From NCBI GenBank assembly GCA_024278555.1, contig JAJRSX010000127.1, positions 1-16,284 of the forward strand: a stretch of DNA of 16,284 nt, in the 5' to 3' direction. Below are positions 7,982-16,284 of this stretch, piece by piece; the stretch's first letter is position 1; the number at the start of each line of letters is the position of its first letter. This stretch comes from a bacterium (GTDB lineage: Bacteria; CG2-30-53-67; CG2-30-70-394). The notes under the pieces were generated by a model, which did no database searches, was not told the DNA's origin, and saw only the letters and a program-made list of their open reading frames with translations. A program made the translations under genes and the position numbers.

Positions 7982-9208
7982 ATGGTGGCGGACAGGTACA
8001 TCAAGCGGGGGCTGGAGCCGGCGCTGCGGCGGGCGGCCGAGGAGTTCCCGGCGGTGGTCCTCACGGGGCCACGGCAGGCGGGGAAGACCACGCTGCTCAG
8101 GCGCCTCTTTGGCCACAGCCATGCCTACCGATCCCTTGAGCTACCCGATGTGCGTGCGGCGGCGGCGGCGGATCCGCGGGGGTTCTTGGAGGACAACCCG
8201 CCACCGGTGGTCTTCGATGAGGTGCAGCACGCACCGGAGCTGCTCGTCTACATCAAGGAGCGGATCGATCTCCATCGGAGCGAGGTGGGGCAATACCTCC
8301 TGACCGGTTCACAAGATCTCCTCCTCATGGAGGGGGTCACCGAGTCCCTCGCAGGCCGTGCCGCGGTGTTGCGCCTGCTTCCTCTCTCTCTCGCCGAGGT
8401 GGCCGGCCACCCCGGCATCGCCCTGCCTTGGGAGCGTAAGAAGGCCCGCACGGGAGAGGGTGGCCTCGCCTATGGCGCCTTGTGGAGCCACCTCCTGCGT
8501 GGTGGCTACCCGGAGCTCGTCGCTGACCCCGGGCGGGACGGCCCACTCTGGCAGGCGAGCTATATCCAGACCTATCTGGAGCGCGACGTGCGCGCCCTGC
8601 GCCAGGTAGGCGACCTCACCCTCTTTCAAAGCTTTTTGCGGACGGTGGCGGCACGCAGCGGCCTACTCCTCAATCTCTCGGACGTGGCCCGCGACCTCGG
8701 CGTGGCGGTGAACACGGCGCGGGCATGGCTCTCCATCCTGGAGGCGACCTTTCAGGTGGTCATCCTCCGCCCCTACCTTGCCAACGTGGGCAAGCGGCTG
8801 GTGAAGCGGCCGAAGGTCTACTTCACCGACACCGGGATTCTTTGTCACCTCGCGGGGCTCCATTCGCCGGACCACGCGGCCGCCGGCCCCCTGGGTGGGG
8901 CGATTCTCGAGACCGCGGTCGTTACCGAGGTTGTGAAGCGGCTGGTTGCGCACGGAGAGCAGCCGCGGGTCTACTTTTGGCGCACCGCCACGGGTGCTGA
9001 GGTAGACCTCGTGGTGGAGTCCGAGGGGCGGCTTGTGCCTATCGAAGTGAAGCTCTCCGCCACCCCCCGCCCGGCCATGGCGGCGGGGATTTTCACCTTC
9101 CGCGACCTCCTCGGTGAACAGGTTGCCGCCGGCTACGTCATCCACCCCGGTGACGTGCGCCTCCCCCTCGGCGGCGGGGTCACCGCGCTGCCACTTGGGG
9201 CGCTGTAG
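7982..9208 (+). CDS. AAA_14/DUF4143-type ATP-binding protein
   Basis: The 408-residue protein belongs to the widespread ATPase family with an N-terminal AAA_14 domain and a C-terminal DUF4143 domain, whose biological role is poorly known. Walker A is LTGPRQAGKTT (27-37), Walker B is VFDEVQ (77-82) and the sensor-like LTGSQDLLL follows. The linker holds LLRGGYPEL and SYIQTYLERDVRAL, typical of the family. A helix-turn-helix-like stretch LSDVARDLGVAVNTARAWLSILE and KVYFTDTGILCHL follow. The C-terminal D342, E355 and K357 (GAEVDLVV...PIEVK) form a PD-(D/E)XK-like nuclease-fold motif. ATG 7982 is preferred over an in-frame TTG at 7964, which lies inside the palindrome. It stands alone between the folK operon and the pst operon, and looks like an accessory insertion. 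Confidence 0.88.
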   Translation: MVADRYIKRGLEPALRRAAEEFPAVVLTGPRQAGKTTLLRRLFGHSHAYRSLELPDVRAAAAADPRGFLEDNPPPVVFDEVQHAPELLVYIKERIDLHRSEVGQYLLTGSQDLLLMEGVTESLAGRAAVLRLLPLSLAEVAGHPGIALPWERKKARTGEGGLAYGALWSHLLRGGYPELVADPGRDGPLWQASYIQTYLERDVRALRQVGDLTLFQSFLRTVAARSGLLLNLSDVARDLGVAVNTARAWLSILEATFQVVILRPYLANVGKRLVKRPKVYFTDTGILCHLAGLHSPDHAAAGPLGGAILETAVVTEVVKRLVAHGEQPRVYFWRTATGAEVDLVVESEGRLVPIEVKLSATPRPAMAAGIFTFRDLLGEQVAAGYVIHPGDVRLPLGGGVTALPLGAL

Positions 9209-9237
9209 TTGGGCCAGGGGTGGGGTGTCACCGACGG

Positions 9238-9260
9238 TGGGCCAAAATCGGGTTGGCCCA
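9238..9260. terminator. Hairpin in the convergent gap between the ATPase gene and pstB
   Basis: TGGGCCAA (9238-9245) pairs perfectly with TTGGCCCA (9253-9260) around a seven-base loop. It lies 30 bases after the ATPase stop and 88 bases past the pstB stop. There is no U-run on either side, so it is only a candidate bidirectional terminator. Confidence 0.3.
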
Positions 9261-9292
9261 GGAGGCGGGGAAATCAATATTTGCCGATGCCG

Positions 9293-9325
9293 TTCTCTGC
9301 GCCCTCTGCGCCTTCGTGGTTTTCC
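9293..9325 (+). repeat. Dispersed repeat, CTTCGTGGTTTT family, copy 3
   Basis: TTCTCTGCGCCCTCTGCG is followed by CCTTCGTGGTTTTCC. It combines the CTCTGCG words of the leuB inverted repeat with the CTTCGTGGTTTT tail of copies 1 and 2. It lies in the gap downstream of pstB. Confidence 0.5.
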
Positions 9326-9348
9326 CTGGTCCCCGGTGAGGCCGGCGG

Positions 9349-10113
9349 CTACCCGAACCGCCCGGTGATGTAGTCGTCGGTCTCTTTGCACTGGGGGTTT
9401 TGGAAGAGCTGGTCGGTGGGGCCGACCTCCACGAGGCGGCCGAGGTACATGAAGGCGGTGCGGTCGGAGACGCGGGAGGCCTGCTGCATGTTGTGGGTGA
9501 CGATGACCACGGTGTAGCGGCCGCGGAGCCGGTCGATGAGCTCCTCGATCTTCGCGGTGGCAATGGGGTCGAGGGCCGAGCACGGCTCGTCCATGAGCAG
9601 GACCTCCGGCTCCACGGCGATCGCCCGGGCGATGCACAGCCGCTGCTGCTGGCCGCCGGAGAGCGCCGTGCCCGGCTCGTGGAGCTTGTCGCGCACCTCG
9701 TCCCAGAGGGCGGCGCTCTTCAGGGCCGCCTCGACCCGGTCGTTGAGCTCGGTGCGGCTGATCTTGCCCTTCAGCCGCAGGCCGTAGGCGACGTTGTCGC
9801 CGATCGACATGGGGAAGGGGGTCGGCTTCTGGAAGATCATCCCGACCCGCTGGCGCAGCTCCAGGGCCGGGACCGCCGGGTCGAGGAGGTTCTCTCCGTC
9901 CATGAGGATCTCCCCCTCGGCCCGGTGGCCGGGGTAGAGGTCGAACATCCGGTTGTAGCAGCGCAGGTGGGTCGACTTGCCGCACCCGGAGGGGCCGATG
10001 AAGGCGGTGACTCGGCCTTCGAGGATATCGACGGTGTTGTCGTCGAGGACCCGGTGGTCGCCGTAGGTAAAGGAGAGGTGGCGCACCGCGATCTTCACGC
10101 TCGGGCCGCTCAT
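9349..10113 (-). CDS. pstB: Phosphate ABC transporter ATP-binding protein PstB
   Basis: PstB is the cytoplasmic ATPase that powers the PstSCAB high-affinity phosphate importer. From ATG 10113 the product is 254 residues. Walker A is [10 protein letters not shown], the Q-loop is [12 protein letters not shown], the ABC signature is [14 protein letters not shown], Walker B is [12 protein letters not shown], and the switch histidine is in IVTHNMQQA. These are PstB-type sequences. [16 protein letters not shown], with FDLYPG rather than NDLIP, points to a PstB subgroup seen outside enterobacteria. The start overlaps the pstA stop by four bases, so it is the last gene of a coupled operon. No phoU follows. 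Confidence 0.97.
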   Translation of the reverse strand: MSGPSVKIAVRHLSFTYGDHRVLDDNTVDILEGRVTAFIGPSGCGKSTHLRCYNRMFDLYPGHRAEGEILMDGENLLDPAVPALELRQRVGMIFQKPTPFPMSIGDNVAYGLRLKGKISRTELNDRVEAALKSAALWDEVRDKLHEPGTALSGGQQQRLCIARAIAVEPEVLLMDEPCSALDPIATAKIEELIDRLRGRYTVVIVTHNMQQASRVSDRTAFMYLGRLVEVGPTDQLFQNPQCKETDDYITGRFG

Positions 10114-10952
10114 CGGCGCTCCCCTCCGCGCAGGGCGAGGCGGGCGGCGATGGAGGTGGTCAGGACCGCGCCGGTGATCAGGAGGGCCGCGCCCCAGGCG
10201 AGGAACCGCCAGTCGTCGTAGGGGGACATGGCGTAGTTGAAGAGGGTGACCGTGAGGTTGGCGGTGGGCTCGGAGAGGGAGCGGACCCAGTAGGGGGAGT
10301 TGAGGGCGGTAAACAGCAGCGGCGCAGTCTCGCCGGCGACCCGGGCGATCGCCAGGAGGATGCCGGTGGTGAGCCCCGAGCGGGCGGCGCGGAAGAGGAT
10401 CTGCACGGTCATCCGCCACTGGGGGCAGCCGATGGCCAGGGCCGCCTCCCGCAGGGCGACCGGCACCAGGCGGAGCATCTCCTCGGTGGTGCGGGTGACC
10501 ACCGGGACCATGAGGATGGCGAGCGACACCGCCCCGGCGTAGCCGGAGAAGTGGCCGGTGGTCTTCACCAGCAGGAGGTAGACGAAGACGCCGACGACGA
10601 TCGACGGGGCGGAGACGAGGATGTCGTTCACCAGCCGCACCGCGGTCGCGATCAGGCCGCGCCCCACCTCGGCGAGGTAGGTGCCGCAGGCGAGCCCCAT
10701 GGGGGTGGCGATGGCGGCGGCGAGGCCGGTCATCAAGACGGTGCCGACGATGGCGTTGGCCAGGCCGCCCCCCTCCATCCCCGGCGGCGCCGGCAGCGCG
10801 GTGAAGAAGCTCCAGCTCAGCGCCGTTGCCCCGCGCATAGCCACGTCGGTGAGGATCCACAGGAGCATCGCCAGGCCGAGGCCGGCGGCGCCGGTGGCCA
10901 GCGCCATCACCGCCCGGTTGGTGAGGCGGCGGCGGCCGACGTGGCTCATCAT
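10110..10952 (-). CDS. pstA: Phosphate ABC transporter permease PstA
   Basis: PstA is one of the two inner-membrane permeases of the phosphate importer. The product is 280 residues from ATG 10952 (a second ATG follows directly at 10949). About six hydrophobic segments are visible, starting with [20 protein letters not shown] near the N-terminus. The family segment [20 protein letters not shown] and the ABC-permease loop [21 protein letters not shown] are clear. The short N-terminus, the [19 protein letters not shown] periplasmic stretch and [11 protein letters not shown] near the C-terminus fit PstA. It overlaps pstC upstream (ATGATGA) and pstB downstream (ATGA). Confidence 0.95.
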   Translation of the reverse strand: MMSHVGRRRLTNRAVMALATGAAGLGLAMLLWILTDVAMRGATALSWSFFTALPAPPGMEGGGLANAIVGTVLMTGLAAAIATPMGLACGTYLAEVGRGLIATAVRLVNDILVSAPSIVVGVFVYLLLVKTTGHFSGYAGAVSLAILMVPVVTRTTEEMLRLVPVALREAALAIGCPQWRMTVQILFRAARSGLTTGILLAIARVAGETAPLLFTALNSPYWVRSLSEPTANLTVTLFNYAMSPYDDWRFLAWGAALLITGAVLTTSIAARLALRGGERR

Positions 10953-11929
10953 CGGCCCGCCTCCGGTTGCGCCATCCGCCGCAGCCAGAGCTGCGCCGCG
11001 CCGAGGATGAGGAAGGTGATGACGAAGAGGATGAGGCCGAGTTCGATGAGGGCGGCGAGGTAGAGGTCGCCGTCCGCCTCGGTGAACTCGTTGGCCAGCG
11101 TCGAGGCGATAGAGTTGCCCGGGGCGAAGAGCGACGCGCTGAGCCGGTGGGCGTTGCCGATGACGAAGGTGATCGCCATGGTCTCGCCGATGGCGCGCCC
11201 CAGGCCGAGGACCACCGCGGCGAAGAGCCCCTTGCGGCCGTACGGCAGCATCACGTCGCGCACCACCTCCCACGGGGTCGCCCCCATGCCGTAGGCGGAC
11301 TCCTTGAGCTGACGCGGCACCATGGCCAGGACGTCGCCGCTCACCGAGGCGATGAACGGGAGGACCATCAGGCCGAGGACCAGCCCGGCGGTGAGCATGC
11401 CGATCCCCATGGGCGGGCCGGCGAAGAGGTGGCTGAGGAGCGGCAGGCGGCCGAGGGTCGCCTGGAGGGCGGGCTGGACGTGGTCGGCCATGAGCGGGGC
11501 GAGGACGAAGAGCCCCCACATGCCGTAGACGATCGAGGGGATCGCGGCGAGGAGCTCGATCGCCATGGAGAAGGGGGTGCGGAGGGGGCCGGGGCAGATC
11601 TCTTCCAGAAAGAGGGCGATGCCCAGGGCGACCGGCAGGGCCGCGGCGAGGGCGATGGCAGTGGACAGCAGCGTCCCGACGATCGGGGTCACCGCGCCGA
11701 ACTGCTCGGTCACCGGGTTCCACGACGCGGTAACCAGAAAGCGCCAGCCGAAGGCGTCGATCGACGGCCGCGCCGCGATCAGCAAGAGGACCACCATCGT
11801 CACCACCAGGCCGAGGAGGGCGGCGGCGGCGGCGCGGGTGAGGCCGCGAAAGAGCGGATCGCCCCGCCGGCGCCGGCGGGGCGATCGCGAACCGGGTGCG
11901 GCCAGGGCGGCCGGTGGGGCGGCGGTCAT
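10949..11929 (-). CDS. pstC: Phosphate ABC transporter permease PstC
   Basis: PstC pairs with PstA in the inner membrane. From ATG 11929 the product is 326 residues. A basic N-terminal stretch ([11 protein letters not shown]) precedes the first membrane helix [43 protein letters not shown] is the characteristic PstC segment; [17 protein letters not shown] and the permease loop [22 protein letters not shown] with [17 protein letters not shown] follow. Alternative starts GTG 11935 and TTG 11938 are in frame and equally close to the pstS stop, so the exact start is uncertain. The stop overlaps pstA by four bases. Confidence 0.95.
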   Translation of the reverse strand: MTAAPPAALAAPGSRSPRRRRRGDPLFRGLTRAAAAALLGLVVTMVVLLLIAARPSIDAFGWRFLVTASWNPVTEQFGAVTPIVGTLLSTAIALAAALPVALGIALFLEEICPGPLRTPFSMAIELLAAIPSIVYGMWGLFVLAPLMADHVQPALQATLGRLPLLSHLFAGPPMGIGMLTAGLVLGLMVLPFIASVSGDVLAMVPRQLKESAYGMGATPWEVVRDVMLPYGRKGLFAAVVLGLGRAIGETMAITFVIGNAHRLSASLFAPGNSIASTLANEFTEADGDLYLAALIELGLILFVITFLILGAAQLWLRRMAQPEAGR

Positions 11930-11941
11930 CTCCACCAAGGC

Positions 11942-12985
11942 CTACCGCGCCGGCCAGATCGGCTGGCCCTTGGCGTCGCGCATCTGGTCGGTCCAGGTCC
12001 GCTCCACCATCCGTACCACCGCCTCGGGCATCGGCACGTAGTCGAGTTTCAGGGCCGCGGCAGCGCCGTTGCGATACGACCAGTCGAGGAAGCGCAGCAC
12101 CGCCTGGGCCCGCTCCGTCTGCGCCTGGCGGGCGTACATGAGGATGAAGGAGGCACCGGTAATCGGCCACGACCCCTCGCCCGGCTGGTCGGTGAGGACC
12201 AGGTAGTAGTGGTCGGCGCCCGCCCAGTCCCCGTTCGCCGCGGCCGCCTGGAAGCTCTCCGCGGTGGGGGCGACGAAGCGGCCGGCACGGTTCTGCAGGA
12301 GGCAGTAGGCCATCCGGTTTTGCAGGGCGTAGGCATACTCCACGTAGCCGACGGCGCCGTCGATCCGTTTGACGAAGGCGGCGACCCCCTCGTTGCCCTT
12401 GCCGCCGAGCCCCGCCGGCCAGCTCACCGCCTTGGCGTTGCCCACCTCCTTGGCCCACGTCTCGCTCACCTTGGTCAGGTAGTTGGTGAAGATCCAGGTG
12501 GTGCCGGAGCCGTCGGCGCGGTGGACCACGGTGATCCCCTTGTCCGGCAGGGAGAGGTCGGGGTTGAGGGTGGCAATCCGCGGGTCGTTCCACTGGCGGA
12601 TCTCCCCGAGGTAGATCGCCGCCAGGGTGGCGCCGTCGAGCTTCAGGGCGCCCGCCTCGACCCCGGCGATGTGGACCACCGGCACCACCCCGCCCATGAT
12701 CATGGGGAACTGGAGGAGGCCGTGCTTCTCCAGCGCCGCCGGCTTCAGCGGCGCATCGGAGGCGCCGAAGTCGACGGTGCGCGCCTTGATCTGCTTCACC
12801 CCGCCGCCGGAGCCGATCGACTGGTAGTTGAGCTGCACCCCGCTCTTCTTCTGGTAGGCATAGGCCCAGCGGCCGTAGATCGGGTAGGGGAAGGTGGCGC
12901 CCGCGCCGGTGATGGTGGTCGCCGCCGGGGCGGCGAGGGGCGCCAAAGCGGCGAGGGCAACGAGGGTGACGAGCAGTCTGCGCAT
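11942..12985 (-). CDS. pstS: Periplasmic phosphate-binding protein PstS
   Basis: PstS captures phosphate in the periplasm and delivers it to PstCA. The 347-residue product starts at ATG 12985, preceded by GGAGAGG. A signal peptide MRRLLVTLVALAALAPLAAP is followed by AA and a likely cleavage before TTITGAGATFPYPIYGRW. The binding residues lie in TGAGATFPYP, SIGSGGGVKQI, DFGASDAPL and HRADGSGTTWIFTNYL, all strongly conserved. Other marks are GKGNEGVAAFVKRIDGAVGYVEYAYA and the C-terminal YVPMPEAVV. The open frame extends upstream to 13198 but this is the intergenic leader. It is the first gene of the pst operon and divergent from the cold-shock gene. Confidence 0.97.
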   Translation of the reverse strand: MRRLLVTLVALAALAPLAAPAATTITGAGATFPYPIYGRWAYAYQKKSGVQLNYQSIGSGGGVKQIKARTVDFGASDAPLKPAALEKHGLLQFPMIMGGVVPVVHIAGVEAGALKLDGATLAAIYLGEIRQWNDPRIATLNPDLSLPDKGITVVHRADGSGTTWIFTNYLTKVSETWAKEVGNAKAVSWPAGLGGKGNEGVAAFVKRIDGAVGYVEYAYALQNRMAYCLLQNRAGRFVAPTAESFQAAAANGDWAGADHYYLVLTDQPGEGSWPITGASFILMYARQAQTERAQAVLRFLDWSYRNGAAAALKLDYVPMPEAVVRMVERTWTDQMRDAKGQPIWPAR

Positions 12986-13058
12986 GGCCTCTCCGGGTTC
13001 GGGTTCTCTTTCGATGCGGAGAACCTTGCTCCAGACCGGTGGCAGCCTGGTGGCGTCT

Positions 13059-13076
13059 TTGTCACAACTCTGTGGC
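13059..13076 (+). promoter_or_regulatory. Possible Pho box in the pstS leader (reverse orientation)
   Basis: TTGTCACAACTCTGTGGC resembles the PhoB box (two CTGTCA-like halves, starts 11 bases apart), the second half being degenerate. It lies 73 bases before pstS but reads away from it, whereas classical Pho boxes read in the direction of transcription. It is a weak candidate, offered because pst operons are usually PhoB-controlled. No clear -10 box for pstS was found. Confidence 0.25.
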
Positions 13077-13118
13077 GCCGTGGCCGCGCTGAATCGTCGT
13101 CGGCGAAGATCAACTTTG

Positions 13119-13147
13119 TTGACAGGTCGACACGTTCCCCCTACCGT
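13119..13147 (+). promoter_or_regulatory. Sigma-70-type promoter of the cold-shock gene
   Basis: A perfect -35 TTGACA (13119-13124) is separated by 17 bases from TACCGT (13142-13147), a weak -10 with T, A and the last T conserved. Transcription from about 13154 would give a leader of roughly 107 bases before the start codon, long as expected for cold-shock mRNAs. The leader also contains an unused AAGGAGG at 13221-13227. Confidence 0.5.
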
Positions 13148-13260
13148 CGCCTTCGGCGGGGTCGCAGCAACGGTGCTGGGGCCGGACGCCAAGCACAATC
13201 AGTCGTCGGTCATTACGCCCAAGGAGGCCGAGCGGCGGCTTAGCAAAGAGGTAAGTAGCA

Positions 13261-13470
13261 ATGCGTGTTACCGGACGAGTCAAGTGGTTCAACGATGCCA
13301 AGGGTTTTGGATTCATCACGCCGGATGACGGAGAAAAGGACTGCTTTGTCCACCACTCCGCGATCCAGGCGGAGGGTTTCCGCTCTCTCGCCGAGGGCGA
13401 GAAGGTGGAGTTTGAGATCGTCGAGGGCGCCAAGGGGCCGGCGGCGGAGAACGTCACCAAGGTAGGCTGA
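13261..13470 (+). CDS. Cold-shock domain protein (CspA family)
   Basis: A 69-residue single cold-shock domain, which binds single-stranded RNA and DNA and acts as an RNA chaperone. The RNP1 motif is KGFGFI (14-19) and RNP2 is CFVHHSAI, where the usual VFVH has a cysteine. The N-terminal [20 protein letters not shown] and C-terminal [19 protein letters not shown] are standard. A ribosome-binding site AGAGG (13247-13251) precedes ATG 13261. It has its own promoter, a long leader and an intrinsic terminator, so it is monocistronic. Which Csp paralogue it is, cold-induced or constitutive, cannot be told. Confidence 0.96.
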   Translation: MRVTGRVKWFNDAKGFGFITPDDGEKDCFVHHSAIQAEGFRSLAEGEKVEFEIVEGAKGPAAENVTKVG

Positions 13471-13477
13471 GTCCACG

Positions 13478-13540
13478 CACCCCACAGGGGTGAAGAGACG
13501 AGGCGGGACGGCCGGAGGCCGTCCCGCCTTTATTGTTTTC
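13478..13540 (+). terminator. Intrinsic terminator of the cold-shock gene
   Basis: A 13-base perfect stem AGGCGGGACGGCC (13501-13513) and GGCCGTCCCGCCT (13517-13529) with loop GGA is followed by TTTATTGTTTT. This is a strong Rho-independent terminator. A small hairpin CACCCC/GGGGTG (13478-13492) sits just before it. thiC converges from the other side. Confidence 0.93.
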
Positions 13541-13593
13541 GCCGGAAGGTGGTCCGGCTCGCGATACGGGGCCAAAGGGCCGGCCCGTGTGGT

Positions 13594-13668
13594 GGTCGGA
13601 AATCGCCGGCCGGAGCCGGCCCCTCCCACCTGCGCCGCCGGTCGGAAGCCGCCGTTGCGGCCATCCCA
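13594..13668 (-). repeat. Pair of tandem REP-like units
   Basis: Read on the minus strand, two units in the same orientation both have the plan RTGGGA-stem-loop-TTCCGACC. The unit at 13594-13629 begins GTGGGAGGGGCCGGCTCCGG and ends GATTTCCGACC; the unit at 13640-13668 begins ATGGGATGGCCGCAACGG and ends GCTTCCGACC. They resemble the units at 87-169 (GTAGGAGCGGG...CCGCGAT). They lie in the convergent gap between the cold-shock gene and thiC, a usual place for REPs. Confidence 0.55.
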
Positions 13669-13702
13669 TCGTCCCCGTGGTGATGTCTTCCACAGGGCAA
13701 AC

Positions 13703-15590
<1,888 letters not shown>

Positions 15591-15608
15591 GGCCAGGCAG
15601 GGGAAGGG

Positions 15609-15690
15609 GCGTTTCCCTTCGCCGGCATGACCCGGATCAGGTTCAAGGGGTATCTTCTCAGCCTCTGACTTCGGGAGGCACCCCCACGCT
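15609..15690 (-). promoter_or_regulatory. TPP riboswitch (THI element) of thiC
   Basis: The transcript carries the THI-box words in order: GGGGUGCC, GGCUGAGA, ACCCCUUGAACCUGAUCC, GGGUCAUGCC and GCGAAGGGAAACG. These form the pyrimidine- and pyrophosphate-sensor arms of the thiamine pyrophosphate aptamer. The 3' strand GAAGGG (15620-15615) can alternatively pair with CCCUUC just downstream (15608-15603), which would break the aptamer's closing stem. No U-run follows, so translational control is more likely than attenuation. The outer boundaries are approximate. Confidence 0.95.
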
Positions 15691-15697
15691 CGGGGGC

Positions 15698-15726
15698 AGC
15701 ATAGGAACGGGGGAGAGTCAGCGCAA
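15698..15726 (-). promoter_or_regulatory. Promoter of thiC
   Basis: On the minus strand TTGCGC (15726-15721) is separated by 17 bases from TATGCT (15703-15698). This is a plausible -35/-10 pair. The riboswitch starts about eight bases further on, at the expected transcript start. Confidence 0.55.
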
Positions 15727-15779
15727 CGCCGGGGCGCGAGGTGGGCCGGGAGCTCGTGCCGAGTGGGTTGTTGAACGCA

Positions 15780-15900
15780 AAGACCGCATGGCGCAGGACG
15801 CGCCACGCGGTCTTCTGGAGGGCGTCAGCCCTCCGACCACGGGGGGTGAAGCCAGCCGGACCTGCGCCGGCTGGCGAGGGGGGCGCGTGGCGTCCCCCTC
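15780..15900. repeat. Cluster of four consecutive hairpins
   Basis: Four stem-loops follow each other in 121 bases: 15780-15814 (AAGACCGCATGGCGC against its inverse, 14 of 15 paired, loop AGGAC), 15817-15834 (GGAGGGC/GCCCTCC, loop GTCA), 15851-15875 (GCCAGCCGG/CCGGCTGGC) and 15876-15900 (GAGGGGG/CCCCCTC). No U-run or start signal is seen. A short repeat-like string, ACAAAGGCGCCAGGGCGCAAAG, lies at 15911-15932. The stretch may be a decayed repeat cluster or a structured RNA. Confidence 0.5.
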
Positions 15901-16064
15901 CATATCGGGCACAAAGGCGCCAGGGCGCAAAGGAGGGGATGGCTGGGGGGGAGGTGTCACCGGTGGTACGCCAGAGCACAGTTCGGGCCTGGCCCATCTT
16001 CGTCACTTTCCGCTCGCAAAGGTGCGGATTTGGGGGTGGCGTTCGGGTAAGGTGTTGATTTTGT

Positions 16065-16284
16065 TAGGAGCGTGTCGCGGGATCCGAATGTAGTGCCTTA
16101 CGGTTATTTATTAATATTGATGTTTTCCCCGCCGCCGGCACCCTGGCGGCATGTTCATCCGTCAGACGGCCACTCGGCGCAAGAAGGACGGTTCCCCCTA
16201 CACGACCCATCGGTTGGTGGAATCGACTCGCGTGGGTCAGAAGGTCCGGCAACGGACGCTGCTGCACCTGGCCGCCGACTTTTC
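16065..16284 (+). mobile_element. Left end of an IS element (IS1634/IS4-type), runs off the window
   Basis: The transposase gene starts at 16151. Before it lies an AT-rich leader (TTATTTATTAATATTGATG at 16104-16122) that breaks with the local base composition. The terminal repeat probably lies near TAGGAGCGTGTCGCGGGATC (16065-16084), but without the right end this cannot be confirmed; GAATGTAGTGCCTTACGG at about 16087-16104 is an alternative boundary. Confidence 0.6.
16151..16284 (+). CDS. Transposase, IS1634/IS4-type, N-terminal part
   Basis: Only the first 44 codons lie in the window. The start MFIRQTATRRKKDGSPYTTH, then RLVESTRVGQKVRQRTLLHL, is the typical N-terminus of IS1634-type transposases, which read MF(I/V)R...Y..YRLVES.R...KVRQ.TLL.LG. 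The family uses a DDE catalytic core that would lie beyond the right edge. The frame is intact as far as it goes. ATG 16151 follows GGCACCCTGGCGGC with no strong ribosome-binding site. The family name rests on the N-terminal pattern alone. Confidence 0.75.
   Translation, partial: MFIRQTATRRKKDGSPYTTHRLVESTRVGQKVRQRTLLHLAADF

Noticed and set aside
10967-13243. 758-residue plus-strand frame over pstC and pstS
   Set aside because: Composition is dominated by charged and glycine residues ([13 protein letters not shown]) as expected of an antisense frame; the pst genes on the other strand are certain.

Overview
The window is GC-rich chromosomal DNA (roughly 70% G+C by eye) of a proteobacterium-like organism. 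Genes carry mostly G or C in third codon positions, so many antisense frames stay open. The genes are mainly housekeeping: leucine, threonine/methionine/lysine, folate and thiamine synthesis, phosphate uptake and a cold-shock protein. The pst genes, a long ThiC with the N-terminal ThiC-associated region, and REP-like palindromes fit Proteobacteria. A DapL-type aminotransferase beside dapB is a less typical choice for classical gammaproteobacteria. I cannot name the genus.

Layout. Positions 1-607 have no supported gene and hold REP-like inverted repeats and a dispersed repeat. On the plus strand follow leuB (608-1714), asd (1773-2831), hisS (2951-4210), dapB (4207-5016), dapL (5246-6421), folK (6619-7128) and a deoxynucleoside kinase (7125-7763). 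hisS/dapB and folK/kinase overlap by ATGA. The dapB-dapL and dapL-folK gaps are largely filled by two different inverted-repeat elements, which suggests insertions into a once tighter cluster. An AAA_14/DUF4143 ATPase (7982-9208) comes next, behind a striking AT-rich double palindrome. Convergent to it on the minus strand is pstS-pstC-pstA-pstB (12985 down to 9349), with translational overlaps and no phoU following pstB. A cold-shock gene (13261-13470, plus) is divergent from pstS and ends at a strong intrinsic terminator. thiC lies on the minus strand (15562 down to 13703) behind a TPP riboswitch and a recognisable promoter. The right edge holds a cluster of consecutive hairpins and the start of an IS element with an IS1634/IS4-type transposase that runs off the window.

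How the genes work together. asd makes aspartate semialdehyde, the precursor that DapA (not in the window) and then DapB carry towards tetrahydrodipicolinate; DapL then makes LL-diaminopimelate for lysine and peptidoglycan. leuB is an independent step of leucine synthesis. PstSCAB is a high-affinity phosphate importer. ThiC makes the thiamine pyrimidine and is under TPP control. The most unusual content is not the enzymes but the non-coding elements: two MITE-like elements, one carrying an open frame from end to end; a repeat that supplies the last codons of leuB; a partial duplication of the kinase gene's 3' end; and the palindromes in front of the DUF4143 ATPase.
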